DNA of 64,000 nt from DTU053 sp012520115. Its GTDB lineage: Bacteria > Bacillota > Clostridia > Oscillospirales > Acutalibacteraceae. Shown here one piece after another: positions 34,287 through 42,973 of the stretch (the stretch's first letter is position 1; each line of letters starts with the position of its first letter). Under the pieces are notes generated by a model. It was not told where the DNA came from. It was given only the letters and a program-made list of their open reading frames with translations, and did no database searches. The DNA lies in assembly GCA_050953725.1 (NCBI GenBank), contig JBMNNB010000001.1, forward strand, positions 1 through 64,000. Direction: 5' to 3'. A program made the position numbers and the translations under genes.

Positions 34287-34409
34287 ATGGAGTATGACTG
34301 CGCTTTTGTGCAAGAGAACAGGAGATTCAAATACCGTTCAGCTGCGATTATTGTTGAAGACGGCAGTGTATTGTTAGCCGGCAATGAGCTTCAGAAAGCT
34401 GAAAAATAG
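34287..34409 (+). pseudogene. NUDIX hydrolase, N-terminal remnant (40 codons)
   Basis: YDCAFVQENRRFKYRSAAII and VEDGSVLLAGNE match the first two strands of clostridial NUDIX hydrolases. The frame ends before the Gx5Ex7REUxEExGU box, so no activity is possible. The following sequence encodes an unrelated tail (FLKEGEVKAAALRLAALIKL) ending just before a terminator. Confidence 0.55.
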
Positions 34410-34491
34410 CACTGAAATTCAAAAGCTTCCTAAAGGAGGGCGAAGTAAAAGCGGCAGCCCTTAGACTTGCAGCCTTGATAAAATTATAATT

Positions 34492-34545
34492 GCAGGGGCG
34501 CTTCCGGCAAAGAAAAACCGGACGAGAAACGCCCCTGCTGTTTTA
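34492..34545 (+). terminator. Terminator after the gene-remnant stretch
   Basis: GCAGGGGCG pairs with CGCCCCTGC, with a second CCGG...CCGG pairing in the loop, followed by TGTTTTA. It presumably belonged to the lost gene upstream. Confidence 0.7.
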
Positions 34546-34813
34546 TATAATTATCTTAAAAAGGGTAAACAACATGGCAGAAATATGCTAATATTTCATT
34601 AGCGTTAAGCTGATGTTTAAGGTGGAAGGGTAGTATCAATCTTTCAAAGCTTCTTTCAGGCGCATCAAAGCACAGCGGAGCCTTCACATGCCCTGACGGT
34701 ATGGCGACTTTTCTGTCAGAAGCAAAAGGAAAAGATTAAAACATTAACAGAAAAACAAGCGGTCAGACAAATACAAGAGTATTACACAAGCAAAGATTTC
34801 ATCGGAGGTAAAA

Positions 34814-35293
34814 ATGAAGCCGGAATTAACTTTCAGATATGCAACCCGTGAGGATACGGGACTGGTTTTGCAGTTTATCAAAGAACTTGCCGATTACGAA
34901 AAAATGTCGGATGATGTTGTCGCAGACGAAAAGACACTGGAATACTGGATTTTTGACAAACAGAAGGCGGAGGTCTTTTTTGCACTTGAAGACGGAAAAG
35001 AAGTAGGCTTTGCTCTGTATTTTCATAATTTTTCGACCTTTGTCGGCAGGGCGGGCATCTACCTTGAAGATATATACATAAAGCCTGAGTACCGTGGCAA
35101 AGGCTACGGAAAAGCAATGCTTAAAAAAATCGCCTCCATAGCCGTAGAGCGGGGCTGCGGAAGACTTGAGTGGATGTGCCTTAACTGGAACAAGCCGAGC
35201 ATTGAGTTTTATCAGTCACTCGGCGCCATACCCATGTCCGAATGGACCGTTTACCGCATTTCAGGCGATACCCTCACTTCACTTGCAGAGTGA
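34814..35293 (+). CDS. GNAT acetyltransferase, diamine/thialysine-like (159 aa)
   Basis: GNAT fold with the acetyl-CoA loop RGKGYGKAML, an upstream YLEDIYIKPEYR strand and C-terminal WNKPSIEFYQSLGAIPM. This pattern is the spermidine/thialysine acetyltransferase-like subgroup. ATG follows CGGAGG. Acts on a small amine or amino-acid derivative; the exact substrate is unknown. Confidence 0.85.
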   Translation: MKPELTFRYATREDTGLVLQFIKELADYEKMSDDVVADEKTLEYWIFDKQKAEVFFALEDGKEVGFALYFHNFSTFVGRAGIYLEDIYIKPEYRGKGYGKAMLKKIASIAVERGCGRLEWMCLNWNKPSIEFYQSLGAIPMSEWTVYRISGDTLTSLAE

Positions 35294-35452
35294 ATCCCAA
35301 TTTGTAATGTACCGATTTTTTGCAAAAAAGAAATGAGAATTCAGCTTCCTCCCACTTAAAAACATAGTTTGCTCCACATACCCACCCGTACATGTTCCCC
35401 CACACTCCCTGCATCGGGTGCGCTTCTATTGACAAAAAGGAGGCGACAGTAC

Positions 35453-36184
35453 ATGAATAAGCCGGAACTGCTTAAAGAGATGCTTAAAAAAAGCCGCTAT
35501 GTTGTTTTTTTCGGCGGAGCCGGAGTTTCCACAGAGAGCGGTATTCCGGATTTCAGAAGCGAGGACGGTATTTATAAGACACGGCTCAAGTACGGACATC
35601 CTCCCGAAATGATATTAAGCCATACTTTTTTCATGTCTAATCCGGGGGTGTTTTATGATTTCTACCGCAGCAACATGATTTTCGTTAATGCAAAGCCCAA
35701 CAAAGCACATCTTGCGCTTTCAAAGCTTGAGAATGAGGGAAAGCTGAAGGCGGTCATAACCCAGAATATAGACGGCCTCCACCAGCTTGCCGGAAGCAAA
35801 GAAGTGCTTGAGCTTCACGGCTCGGTACACAGGAATTACTGCATGAAGTGTAGAAAAAGCTATGACCTTGACTACATTCTTGACAGTACGGACATTCCGA
35901 AATGCACACATTGCGGCGGTATAATCAGACCGGATGTAACACTTTATGAGGAGAGCCTCGATATGCAGGTTCTCTCAAAAGCAATGGAACACATTCACAA
36001 GGCCGATATGCTCATAGTCGGCGGCACATCCCTTGCCGTTTACCCGGCAGCCGGACTCATTGATTATTACAACGGGGACAGACTTGTACTCATAAACAAA
36101 TCCGAAACCCCCTATGACTCTTTTGCAAATCTCATAATTCACGATTTTGTCGGCAAAGTCATGGGCGACCTTGCGGGATGCTGA
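35453..36184 (+). CDS. NAD-dependent protein deacylase, Sir2 family (243 aa)
   Basis: GGAGVSTESGIPDFRS (NAD-binding loop), TQNIDGLH, the catalytic His in ELHGSV, a four-Cys zinc site (CMKC ... CTHC) and VGGTSLAVYPA near the end: a complete bacterial sirtuin. ATG at 35453 has AGGAGG upstream; the frame is open further 5' but without a ribosome site. Removes acyl groups from lysines using NAD. Confidence 0.95.
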   Translation: MNKPELLKEMLKKSRYVVFFGGAGVSTESGIPDFRSEDGIYKTRLKYGHPPEMILSHTFFMSNPGVFYDFYRSNMIFVNAKPNKAHLALSKLENEGKLKAVITQNIDGLHQLAGSKEVLELHGSVHRNYCMKCRKSYDLDYILDSTDIPKCTHCGGIIRPDVTLYEESLDMQVLSKAMEHIHKADMLIVGGTSLAVYPAAGLIDYYNGDRLVLINKSETPYDSFANLIIHDFVGKVMGDLAGC

Positions 36185-36295
36185 AGCAGATAAAGCGTAC
36201 GATTAGATTTTTTGCGGTTTATTAAGGTTGTAAGAAAAAGCGCAGCCTTAGCACTTGTGATAAAGAGCGGAATATATCTGAAAGAGGTTGAATCG

Positions 36296-37435
36296 ATGAA
36301 AATAATCAGTCGGGCGTTATATGTTTTACCGCTTTGCGCTTTACTGCTGTTATCCTCTTGCGGCAGGCAGGATAGTGAAGAGCCCGAAATCATAAAAGGC
36401 AACGGCTATTCGGTTTATACAGCACAGGAAATGAACAGCCTTTTTGACCGTAGAGGAATCAAAAAAGACTGGCTCTCAGCGGACGGCATATACTCTATTC
36501 CCGTTAACGGCGACTATTCCATGCGCACGGAATCGAACAAAGAGGAAGACATACTGTTTATTTTTTCCGACACCATAAGAGGCACGGCAAAGAAAAACGG
36601 TGATATAAAACGGGGATGGCGCATGCCGAATCACTCTGCGGGAATTCTGCACAGCGGTCAAATCGATTTTGTTTTCGGCAACAATGACAGCGGAAACCTC
36701 TTTTATGACGACGAATGGCTGTTTGACGGATATTCCGACGGTAAAAATATCTATATCTTTTCTTTCGGCCATGATAAAAACTGGAAGCCCGAATATGTAA
36801 GGCTGATAACCGTCCCTGTTAAGGACGGAAAGATACTGTGGGATGAATACACAAAAACCGAGGAGCTCGAAAAGCTCAATTACATTACGCCGGACGGGGA
36901 TTTTCAATATGTGCTCGGGGCTGGCATCATGCCCTCGGACGACGGATATATTTACATTTACGGCTATAAAGACGATATTAAAAACGGCTCGGTGAAATCG
37001 CTGATTGCTTCCCGAGTGAAAACCGAAGAATTCCCGTCATTCGATAACCTCGAATACCGGTCTGTGAATGGCTGGAGCGAAAAAATAGAAGAATGCGCAG
37101 ATTTGCTTCACGGTATTTCCTGTGAGACAAGAGTGATGCGCCTGAAAGACGGCAGATACCTCACCGTTTACTCAGGCAACACAATGTCGGGGGAGCTGAT
37201 GTACTCCTTTGCGGATACGCCATGGGGACCTTTTTCAACGCCTGTGACCTTTTATCATTGCCCCGAATCAGGAGTAAAGCAGAAGAACGGAAAGGGAACC
37301 TATTATACATACAATGCCAAAGTGCATCCCGTACTGTCTAAAGACGGCAGAATCCTTGTTTCATATAACGTAAATGTAATGGGAGCGGACGCAAATCATA
37401 CGGACGACTACCATTCCCCGTTTTCTTTTTCTTGA
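36296..37435 (+). CDS. DUF4185-like secreted lipoprotein (379 aa, C-terminus frameshifted)
   Basis: Signal peptide with lipobox LLLSSC (Cys at about residue 22), then a beta-propeller-like domain: ILFIFSDTIRG, MPNHSAGIL, ADTPWGPFSTPV, NAKVHPVLS, ILVSYNVN. This matches the DUF4185/DUF5005 glycoside-related propeller family. It ends in PFSFS; removing one T at 37412-37413 restores the family's YHPRF ending and a stop at 37443-37445. ATG at 36296 follows AAAGAGG. Probably anchored on the outside of the membrane and binds or cleaves a glycan. Confidence 0.75.
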   Translation: MKIISRALYVLPLCALLLLSSCGRQDSEEPEIIKGNGYSVYTAQEMNSLFDRRGIKKDWLSADGIYSIPVNGDYSMRTESNKEEDILFIFSDTIRGTAKKNGDIKRGWRMPNHSAGILHSGQIDFVFGNNDSGNLFYDDEWLFDGYSDGKNIYIFSFGHDKNWKPEYVRLITVPVKDGKILWDEYTKTEELEKLNYITPDGDFQYVLGAGIMPSDDGYIYIYGYKDDIKNGSVKSLIASRVKTEEFPSFDNLEYRSVNGWSEKIEECADLLHGISCETRVMRLKDGRYLTVYSGNTMSGELMYSFADTPWGPFSTPVTFYHCPESGVKQKNGKGTYYTYNAKVHPVLSKDGRILVSYNVNVMGADANHTDDYHSPFSFS

Positions 37436-37480
37436 ATTATCCTGACGCACCCGATAATTCTTGAGGCGGCGGTTAAATTG

Positions 37481-37609
37481 ATGTTCAAAGAAATAGTTGC
37501 TTGTCTTGACATGTATGGCTGCCCGAACAGGTGCAGGCATTGTCGGCTCGGAGTCACTCCGAACGGAAATTTGAATATTGAAGATATAAATTTGCGGAGG
37601 GAATTATGA
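37481..37609 (+). pseudogene. Radical SAM enzyme, N-terminal remnant (42 codons)
   Basis: MFKEIVACLDMYGCPNRCRH continues C-RLGVTPNGNLN: it contains CPNRCRHC, the CxxxCxxC motif that binds the radical-SAM 4Fe-4S cluster. The frame then stops at 37607-37609, overlapping the ATG of the next GNAT gene (ATGA). The ~350-residue catalytic barrel is missing. It is either a dead 5' end or a tiny Cys-rich leader peptide coupled to the GNAT. Confidence 0.6.
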
Positions 37610-38040
37610 TACGGGAAGCAAATATAGATGATTTTGACGGTTTGATTAACCTCTATACGCATTTACATAATAATCCCATACCGGACAAGACTCCTGAGCT
37701 ATTGGTGCTTTGGGAGCGGATAATCAGTGATAAAGACCACCATATCATAGTCGCCGAAGAGGACGGTAAGATTATTTCTTCCTGTGTATGTGTGATAATC
37801 CCTAACCTGACACATAGCCAGAGGCCGTATGCTTTGGTGGAAAATGTCGTCACCGACGGAGCGTACAGAGGAAAAGGTTATGCGACAAAGTGTCTGAACT
37901 TCGCAAAAGAAATCGCACTTAAAAACAATTGCTATAAATTAATGCTGCTCACCGGGGCAAAAGATGAAAAAACACTAAGCTTTTACAGGAATGCAGGGTA
38001 TAATAGTGAAGACAAAACAGCCTTTATACAGTGGATTTAG
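37606..38040 (+). CDS. GNAT N-acetyltransferase (144 aa)
   Basis: Standard GNAT fold: IREANIDDFDGLINLYTHLH, PYALVENVVTDGAYRGKGYA with the acetyl-CoA loop, and KTLSFYRNAGY. GCGGAGG precedes the ATG at 37606 and would lie inside the radical-SAM remnant. Substrate unknown. Confidence 0.85.
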   Translation: MIREANIDDFDGLINLYTHLHNNPIPDKTPELLVLWERIISDKDHHIIVAEEDGKIISSCVCVIIPNLTHSQRPYALVENVVTDGAYRGKGYATKCLNFAKEIALKNNCYKLMLLTGAKDEKTLSFYRNAGYNSEDKTAFIQWI

Positions 38041-38100
38041 TAGGATTATTTTCTGTTGATAAATAAACTGCAGACTTCGGATTTAAAGGGAAGTGTAAGC

Positions 38101-38640
38101 ATGATTGCATCACAATATAAGATAGTGTTGCCGAGTGACTATGACATGGGAATAATCAGGCAGAGAGTCAAGGTCAACGGCCATAAAACAGACGGGTTTT
38201 ACGGCCTTAAATTCAAGCTGTATCTGATTACGGAAAAGGGGATAAACAACAATCTGCAAAACAGCTACTCCCCGTTGTACCTGTGGAAAGACAGCGAAGG
38301 GTTAAACAAATTCCTGTTTGAAGGGTTTTATGACAACATTTTAACCTCATTCGGCTGGCAAAATGTAAATATCGGCATGTCGTTGATTGATACAACAACC
38401 GAGAGAATTAAAGAGGCAAAGTTCTTGTTCGAAGCCGTCGGGGAAATTGAGCCGAAAGAAAGCTTAAAAGACTTCAAAAATCATATTTCAGAAGCTATGC
38501 CGAAAATCGAAAACGCAGAGTATTTAGTAATCTATAATCCTGATAAATGGAAATACCATGTGTTTTATTTTCTGGACGAGCCACAAAAAGCGCAGACAAA
38601 AAAAGGCGTGATATATGAAATTCTTCATATATCACAATGA
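38101..38640 (+). CDS. DUF4865 protein (179 aa)
   Basis: Family features: QYKIVLPSDYDMGIIRQRVK, GFYGLKFKLYLI, SPLYLWKDSEGLNKFLFEGF, and GWQNVNIG. ATG at 38101 with GGGAAG upstream is preferred over an upstream TTG. DUF4865 proteins are usually found near LysR/AraC regulators or monooxygenases; function unknown, possibly heme- or substrate-binding dimeric alpha/beta barrel. Confidence 0.85.
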   Translation: MIASQYKIVLPSDYDMGIIRQRVKVNGHKTDGFYGLKFKLYLITEKGINNNLQNSYSPLYLWKDSEGLNKFLFEGFYDNILTSFGWQNVNIGMSLIDTTTERIKEAKFLFEAVGEIEPKESLKDFKNHISEAMPKIENAEYLVIYNPDKWKYHVFYFLDEPQKAQTKKGVIYEILHISQ

Positions 38641-38851
38641 AAAGTCAGTACGGATTTTGCATAAATGAAATCAATCCTGTCAAACCCGGTGCTGGTTAGA
38701 TGTCCGGAGAAAAATGCGAGCCATAAGCAGTTTCAGCTCTTTCCTTTGCATAAGTATCTTCTTACACACCTGAGCCGATTATACCGTGCACAGAATATCG
38801 GATGAATAAATGCAAGCTCTGATATGATTGATGATGAAAGGAGGTTATTCT

Positions 38852-39724
38852 ATGGATTTGCTTAGCAGGATGAACAGTGCCATGGCATATATTGAAGAGA
38901 ACCTTACGAATGACATTGATTATAGCGAAGTTGCAAAAATAGCATATTGCTCAGAGTATCATTTTAAAAGGATGTTTTCATTTCTATCGGGAGTCGGCTT
39001 ATCGGAATATATCCGCAGGAGAAGATTAACTCTTGCAGCCCTCGATTTGAAAGATAAAAGCATGAGAATAATCGATGTTGCCGTCAAATACGGTTATGAT
39101 TCAGCTGATTCATTCTCCCGTGCTTTTCAGTCTATGCATGGCATTCTTCCCTCCGAGGCAAGAAGCTCGAATATTCAGCTTAAAGCCTATCCTAAAATGA
39201 CCTTCCAATTATCTATCAGAGGAGGATGCGAAATGAATTATCGTATCGTTGAGAAAGGACCTTTTAAAATCGTAGGATTCAAAAGGCGAGTCCCGATTAT
39301 TTTTAACGGTGTCAATCCGGAAATTGCAAAGATGTCTGAACTTTTAACCCCTGAGGTCATAAAAAAACTGAAAGAGCTGTCAAACATAGAACCGACAGGG
39401 ATTATCAGTGCCTCCACTAACTTCTCGGAAGGAAGAATGGAAGAAAAAGGCGAATTGGATCATTACATCGGTGTTGCAACTTCAAGCGATGAAACAGCGG
39501 AATTTGATGTATTGAAAGTCGAAGAAAGTACCTGGGCAGTCTTTGAATCCGTCGGCCCCTTCCCTCAAGCCCTTCAGGATGTATGGGGAAGGATATATTC
39601 GGAGTGGTTTCCGTCTTCAGGATATGAGGCAGTCCCCGGCCCTGAAATTCTGTGGAATGAGAGTCAGGACACTCAAGACCCGAATTACCGAAGTGAAATC
39701 TGGATTCCGGTGCGAAAACCTTAA
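38852..39724 (+). CDS. AraC regulator with GyrI-like effector domain (290 aa)
   Basis: N-terminal tandem AraC HTHs (DYSEVAKIAYCSEYHFKRMF and IIDVAVKYGYDSADSFSRAF) followed by a GyrI-like/AraE-binding domain (IVEKGPFKIVGFKRRV ... FESVGPFPQAL ... SEIWIPVRKP). This is the Rob/BmrR-like class sensing small hydrophobic or cationic drugs. AAGGAGG 7 nt before the ATG at 38852. No obvious target gene adjacent. Confidence 0.9.
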   Translation: MDLLSRMNSAMAYIEENLTNDIDYSEVAKIAYCSEYHFKRMFSFLSGVGLSEYIRRRRLTLAALDLKDKSMRIIDVAVKYGYDSADSFSRAFQSMHGILPSEARSSNIQLKAYPKMTFQLSIRGGCEMNYRIVEKGPFKIVGFKRRVPIIFNGVNPEIAKMSELLTPEVIKKLKELSNIEPTGIISASTNFSEGRMEEKGELDHYIGVATSSDETAEFDVLKVEESTWAVFESVGPFPQALQDVWGRIYSEWFPSSGYEAVPGPEILWNESQDTQDPNYRSEIWIPVRKP

Positions 39725-39762
39725 AGATTAGCAGCCCTTTCTTAAATCAAATTTATTAAAAC

Positions 39763-39792
39763 AAGGCACTCCGTCAGGAGTGCCTTAAATTA
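39763..39792 (+). terminator. Terminator after the AraC gene
   Basis: AAGGCACTCC-gtca-GGAGTGCCTT perfect hairpin followed by an AT-rich tail (AAATTATTTT). Same AAGGCACTC core as other terminators in this window. Confidence 0.75.
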
Positions 39793-39884
39793 TTTTAACT
39801 GCTGCAATCATCTATCGGTTGACAAGGCGCAAAGGACTGATACAGTCCTCCTGCACGATTTCAAAACAATTACCAGTTTAACTA

Positions 39885-39913
39885 TTGTATAAACTAACAA
39901 ATGATAGTATAAT
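39885..39913 (+). promoter_or_regulatory. Promoter of the TetR/Cys-rich protein pair
   Basis: TTGTAT (39885-39890), 17-nt spacer, perfect TATAAT (39908-39913). AGTTTA ... TAAACT (39875-39895) is an inverted repeat over the -35 and may be the TetR operator. Confidence 0.7.
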
Positions 39914-39935
39914 TCCGGTAAAGGAGATTATGCCA

Positions 39936-40625
39936 ATGGATAAAGATAAAAGCATAAACGTTAACAAGCGCAAAAAAGGACTGGAAACCAGACAAAACAT
40001 TCTTGATATAGCCGCTGCACTTTTCGCAAGAAACGGATATGACGGCGTTTCTATTCGCCAGATTGCAGAGAAAGCCGGCATCAAAGAAAGCTCACTGTAC
40101 AATCACTTTAAAAGCAAGGCGGATATTCTCTATACCCTTTTTGACGAGTTTATCACCCTTGCCCCCGAGACGAGGCCCTCTGACGAAGAAATCGACGGTA
40201 TGCTCATGCTTATGAAGCCTGAAGAGGTGTTCAAGAACATTGTTTTTCATGTGGGTCAGAGCGCCGGTGGCACTCTCTTATACATTTCGATGATTATAAA
40301 CTCAGAAAAGTTCAGGAATCCCCGTGCCGCAGAAGTGTATTACAGATATATGGTCAAGGAGCCGACGGATTATTATGAGCGCCTTATTAACAAAATGATT
40401 GAGCGCAAAATGATAAGGCCCGTTAACGCACGTGCCTTTGCCGAGCAGTATAATTATGTTTCAATCGCACTGACACAGGAATATGTCATGGCGCAATACG
40501 GACTTGCGGATGTGCATTCCGTAGTGGGCAATATGCTCAGAACGCTCAAATTTTTCTGCGGTCTGATGACTAATGATGGCGGTGAGTGTAATGAAAAGAA
40601 AAAAGAAGCACAGGTCTTTGCGTGA
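39936..40625 (+). CDS. TetR/AcrR regulator (229 aa)
   Basis: TetR HTH (VSIRQIAEKAGIKESSLYNH) within ARNGYDGVSIRQ ... FKSKADILY, then a helical ligand domain. ATG at 39936 is 9 nt after AAGGAG. It overlaps the next gene by 35 nt, so both are in one operon; TetR presumably represses it. Confidence 0.9.
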   Translation: MDKDKSINVNKRKKGLETRQNILDIAAALFARNGYDGVSIRQIAEKAGIKESSLYNHFKSKADILYTLFDEFITLAPETRPSDEEIDGMLMLMKPEEVFKNIVFHVGQSAGGTLLYISMIINSEKFRNPRAAEVYYRYMVKEPTDYYERLINKMIERKMIRPVNARAFAEQYNYVSIALTQEYVMAQYGLADVHSVVGNMLRTLKFFCGLMTNDGGECNEKKKEAQVFA

Positions 40626-41415
40626 TAAATATCCCCCCTCCGAGCCGTGCAGCTGCGAAATATGCAGGTCATACTGCGTCCGTCCCGGCTGGTGGACTGT
40701 TGAGGAAGCCTCAAAGGCAATCAAAGCAGGATACGGACACCGCATGATGCTTGAAATCGCCCCCGAAATGACCTTCGGCGTACTTTCCCCCGCATTCAAA
40801 GGATGTGAGGGGTTTTATGCTTTGCAGGAGTATTCAAAAAACGGATGCAATTTTTATACAGACGGCCTTTGTGAGCTTTTCGGGACAGGTTTGTCGCCCC
40901 TTGAATGCCGCTATTGCCATCATCTCAGAAAAGGCCTCGGGCAGAAATGCCATGAGGACATTGAAAAGGACTGGCGCACACCGGTCGGTCAGACCTTTAC
41001 TGCAATAGTCACACAGGGCGTTCCTGCGGGAGGAAAAATCCGCAAATACCTTGAAGACTCAGGCGAGAACCTTGGCTTTAACGTAACAAAGGGCTGCTGC
41101 GTCTGGACACTTAATCCGATGACCGAAGGGCAGAAGAAAGATTTGCAGAAGAAGGTAAAGAAATGCTCCGAAAGGTATTACAAGTCACTCATGCGCTCCA
41201 CCCCGCCCGTGCCGTCTGTTTTCAGGCTGATGCTGTTCAGAATGGGGCGCAGGGGCGTTCAGAATGTTGACAAGAAGTACTATGACTATGAATACTACAA
41301 GAACAAAGGCTGGTTTGAGTCCGATTACTATTATGAAACCTCATTGGGGCCTTTTAAGAAGCTCTTAGGCCGGCTCTTTGATTTCATGGGCAAGCAGGTC
41401 AGCAAACGTATGTAG
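40591..41415 (+). CDS. Cys-rich YkgJ-like protein of unknown function (274 aa)
   Basis: Basic start (KRKKKHRSLRDKY), then CSCEICRSYCVRPGWW, GCEGFYAL, GCNFYTDGLCELFG, ECRYCHH and QKCHEDIEKDW. The clustered cysteines suggest two or more zinc or Fe-S sites of the YkgJ/CxxCxxCC type. A family of such proteins exists in Clostridia without assigned function. ATG at 40591 lies inside the tetR end, so it is translationally coupled and probably the target of that TetR. Confidence 0.7.
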   Translation: MKRKKKHRSLRDKYPPSEPCSCEICRSYCVRPGWWTVEEASKAIKAGYGHRMMLEIAPEMTFGVLSPAFKGCEGFYALQEYSKNGCNFYTDGLCELFGTGLSPLECRYCHHLRKGLGQKCHEDIEKDWRTPVGQTFTAIVTQGVPAGGKIRKYLEDSGENLGFNVTKGCCVWTLNPMTEGQKKDLQKKVKKCSERYYKSLMRSTPPVPSVFRLMLFRMGRRGVQNVDKKYYDYEYYKNKGWFESDYYYETSLGPFKKLLGRLFDFMGKQVSKRM

Positions 41416-41449
41416 ACAGCTCTCACCGATTCCAAACGGAGGTGACACT

Positions 41450-42358
41450 TTGAAAAAGGATAAAAAATCAGTCATCGGCTGGATAGCCGTGTCCGTCACA
41501 ACAGCACTTTCCGGCATTTGGGCCTATTGGGGAGCGGTCGAGAATTTCCATGAAGGCTGGTATTCCGCCTCAGTCTGGGAGAACTTGTTTCTGCTGTTCT
41601 TTCAGTATCTGTTGATTACAATAGCCCTTGTGTCACTGGCTGTCATTATTCTCAGGTGGAAGAAAATCGGTCTGATACTGCATATTATAGCTGCCGCCCT
41701 GAGTATCTGGTTTTTTCGTGGCGCCTTCAGTGTCACCGGACTGATGATTGCAATACCTATAATCGCTCTCGGCTTAGGCTATTATTACGGCGAGCCTGAG
41801 CCGAAAAAGTGGGCTTACAGGCTGCTTGTCACCGTGCCGCTGATAATCATTCTTGCGGTTTCAATCCCGCATTGGATAAGGGTTTCACAAAGGGTCAATG
41901 ATAATGACTTCGGCACGAGAACCATTCAAGGCAACGGTTTTACACTTGTCTGGGCGCCCAGAGGCCCCGGCTGGCCCGACAGTGGGACAACATGGGAAGA
42001 GGCGCAGAGGATATGCAAATATCTTTCGGAAGACGGAACCGAAATCATGGATGAAGAGCAGAACATCTGGCGCTTGCCTGCCGTGGATGAAGCGGTGCGC
42101 TCAATGATGCTGCACGGACAGAACGCAGGCGGGGTATGGGATGAAGCCGAGGGAAAAGCCAGATATGAGCGAACCCCGGACAAAGAAACGCCCCTGTGGG
42201 ACGTTCACTCAAAGGTCATATACTACTGGACTGCGGACACCTCAAAAAAAGATGAGCGCAAGGCGTACATCATCGTGTACCACGGCGGGGTATATGAAAA
42301 ACAAAAAGATGACGGGCAGGATTATTTAAGCTTCCGAGCCGTGAAAGAGGCAGATTAA
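41450..42358 (+). CDS. Membrane protein with C-terminal DUF1566-like domain (302 aa)
   Basis: About five membrane helices in the first 150 residues (VIGWIAVSVTTALSGIWAYW, LFLLFFQYLLITIALVSLAV, LLVTVPLIIILAVSIP). The outer C-terminal domain has WRLPAVDEAVRSMMLHGQNA and IYYWTADTS ... AYIIVYHGGVY ... FRAVK, the DUF1566/Lcl-like FGE fold. TTG at 41450 has GGAGGTGAC just upstream. Function unknown; could sense an extracellular ligand. Confidence 0.7.
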   Translation: MKKDKKSVIGWIAVSVTTALSGIWAYWGAVENFHEGWYSASVWENLFLLFFQYLLITIALVSLAVIILRWKKIGLILHIIAAALSIWFFRGAFSVTGLMIAIPIIALGLGYYYGEPEPKKWAYRLLVTVPLIIILAVSIPHWIRVSQRVNDNDFGTRTIQGNGFTLVWAPRGPGWPDSGTTWEEAQRICKYLSEDGTEIMDEEQNIWRLPAVDEAVRSMMLHGQNAGGVWDEAEGKARYERTPDKETPLWDVHSKVIYYWTADTSKKDERKAYIIVYHGGVYEKQKDDGQDYLSFRAVKEAD

Positions 42359-42395
42359 GAACAGTATCCTGATTTGAAAAACACGAGGAGTAAAC

Positions 42396-42443
42396 ATGAA
42401 AAACAAGGGCACAAGGACAATAGAAACAGAACGGCTGCTTTAG
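42396..42443 (+). pseudogene. GNAT N-terminal remnant (15 codons)
   Basis: GAGGAGTAAAC-ATG then KNKGTRTIETERLL and an immediate TAG, where RimJ-type GNATs continue with LRRF. The next codons indeed read RRF, so the head of a GNAT gene is present but stopped and deleted. Confidence 0.45.
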
Positions 42444-42567
42444 CGAAGGTTTATGTGGTTGATATCGGTAAACGGGGTTATTTGCCTTGATAATGTTTGT
42501 ATGAGAAAATGTTAATCAATTTGTGACAAAAATTCTGATTAAGATTACGATTAAAGGGGCTTATGCT

Positions 42568-42882
42568 ATGATTAATGATGAGAAATATATTAGAGAAAAT
42601 ATTGAAAAGTGTATAGATGATTATCACAAATCTCATGAATTATTTAATGAATCACTACCAACAGTTGTTTTGAATTTATTAAGAGTATTTGAAGATTCAT
42701 GTAGTGTTCACCTTGTCAAGACATATGTTCAGCGTAGAGCTGTAAAAGAGTCTATTGACATCAACTCAAACCAACCCGTATGCAATGCGTTCATGTCGAA
42801 TAAACTTACAAATAGTGGAAAAAGCCTTGTTATCAAGGCTTTTTTGTATTATTATGGAAATGTCAAAAAAGAAAGAAAATAA
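42568..42882 (+). CDS. Small hypothetical protein (104 aa), C-terminus doubtful
   Basis: AT-rich frame starting INDEKYIRENIEKCIDDYHK; helical, no recognised domain. AAGGGG precedes the ATG at 42568. Its last ~20 codons (GKSLVIKAFLYYYGN) read through a perfect terminator hairpin (42821-42845), so the natural stop was probably upstream and the end is an artefact of truncation or frameshift. Base use differs from the GC-richer neighbours, suggesting recent arrival. Confidence 0.45.
   Translation: MINDEKYIRENIEKCIDDYHKSHELFNESLPTVVLNLLRVFEDSCSVHLVKTYVQRRAVKESIDINSNQPVCNAFMSNKLTNSGKSLVIKAFLYYYGNVKKERK
42821..42845 (+). terminator. Terminator overlapping the end of the small hypothetical gene
   Basis: AAAGCCTTG-ttat-CAAGGCTTTTTT: perfect 9-bp stem plus T-tract. 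Confidence 0.8.
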
Positions 42883-42973
42883 CATGCTTTTCATCAAGTG
42901 CATTTGATAATTTTGGCGTCATAGAAAACCGCACAGGAAACTCTTTAAACATTTAAAGAATTGAGGATTAATT

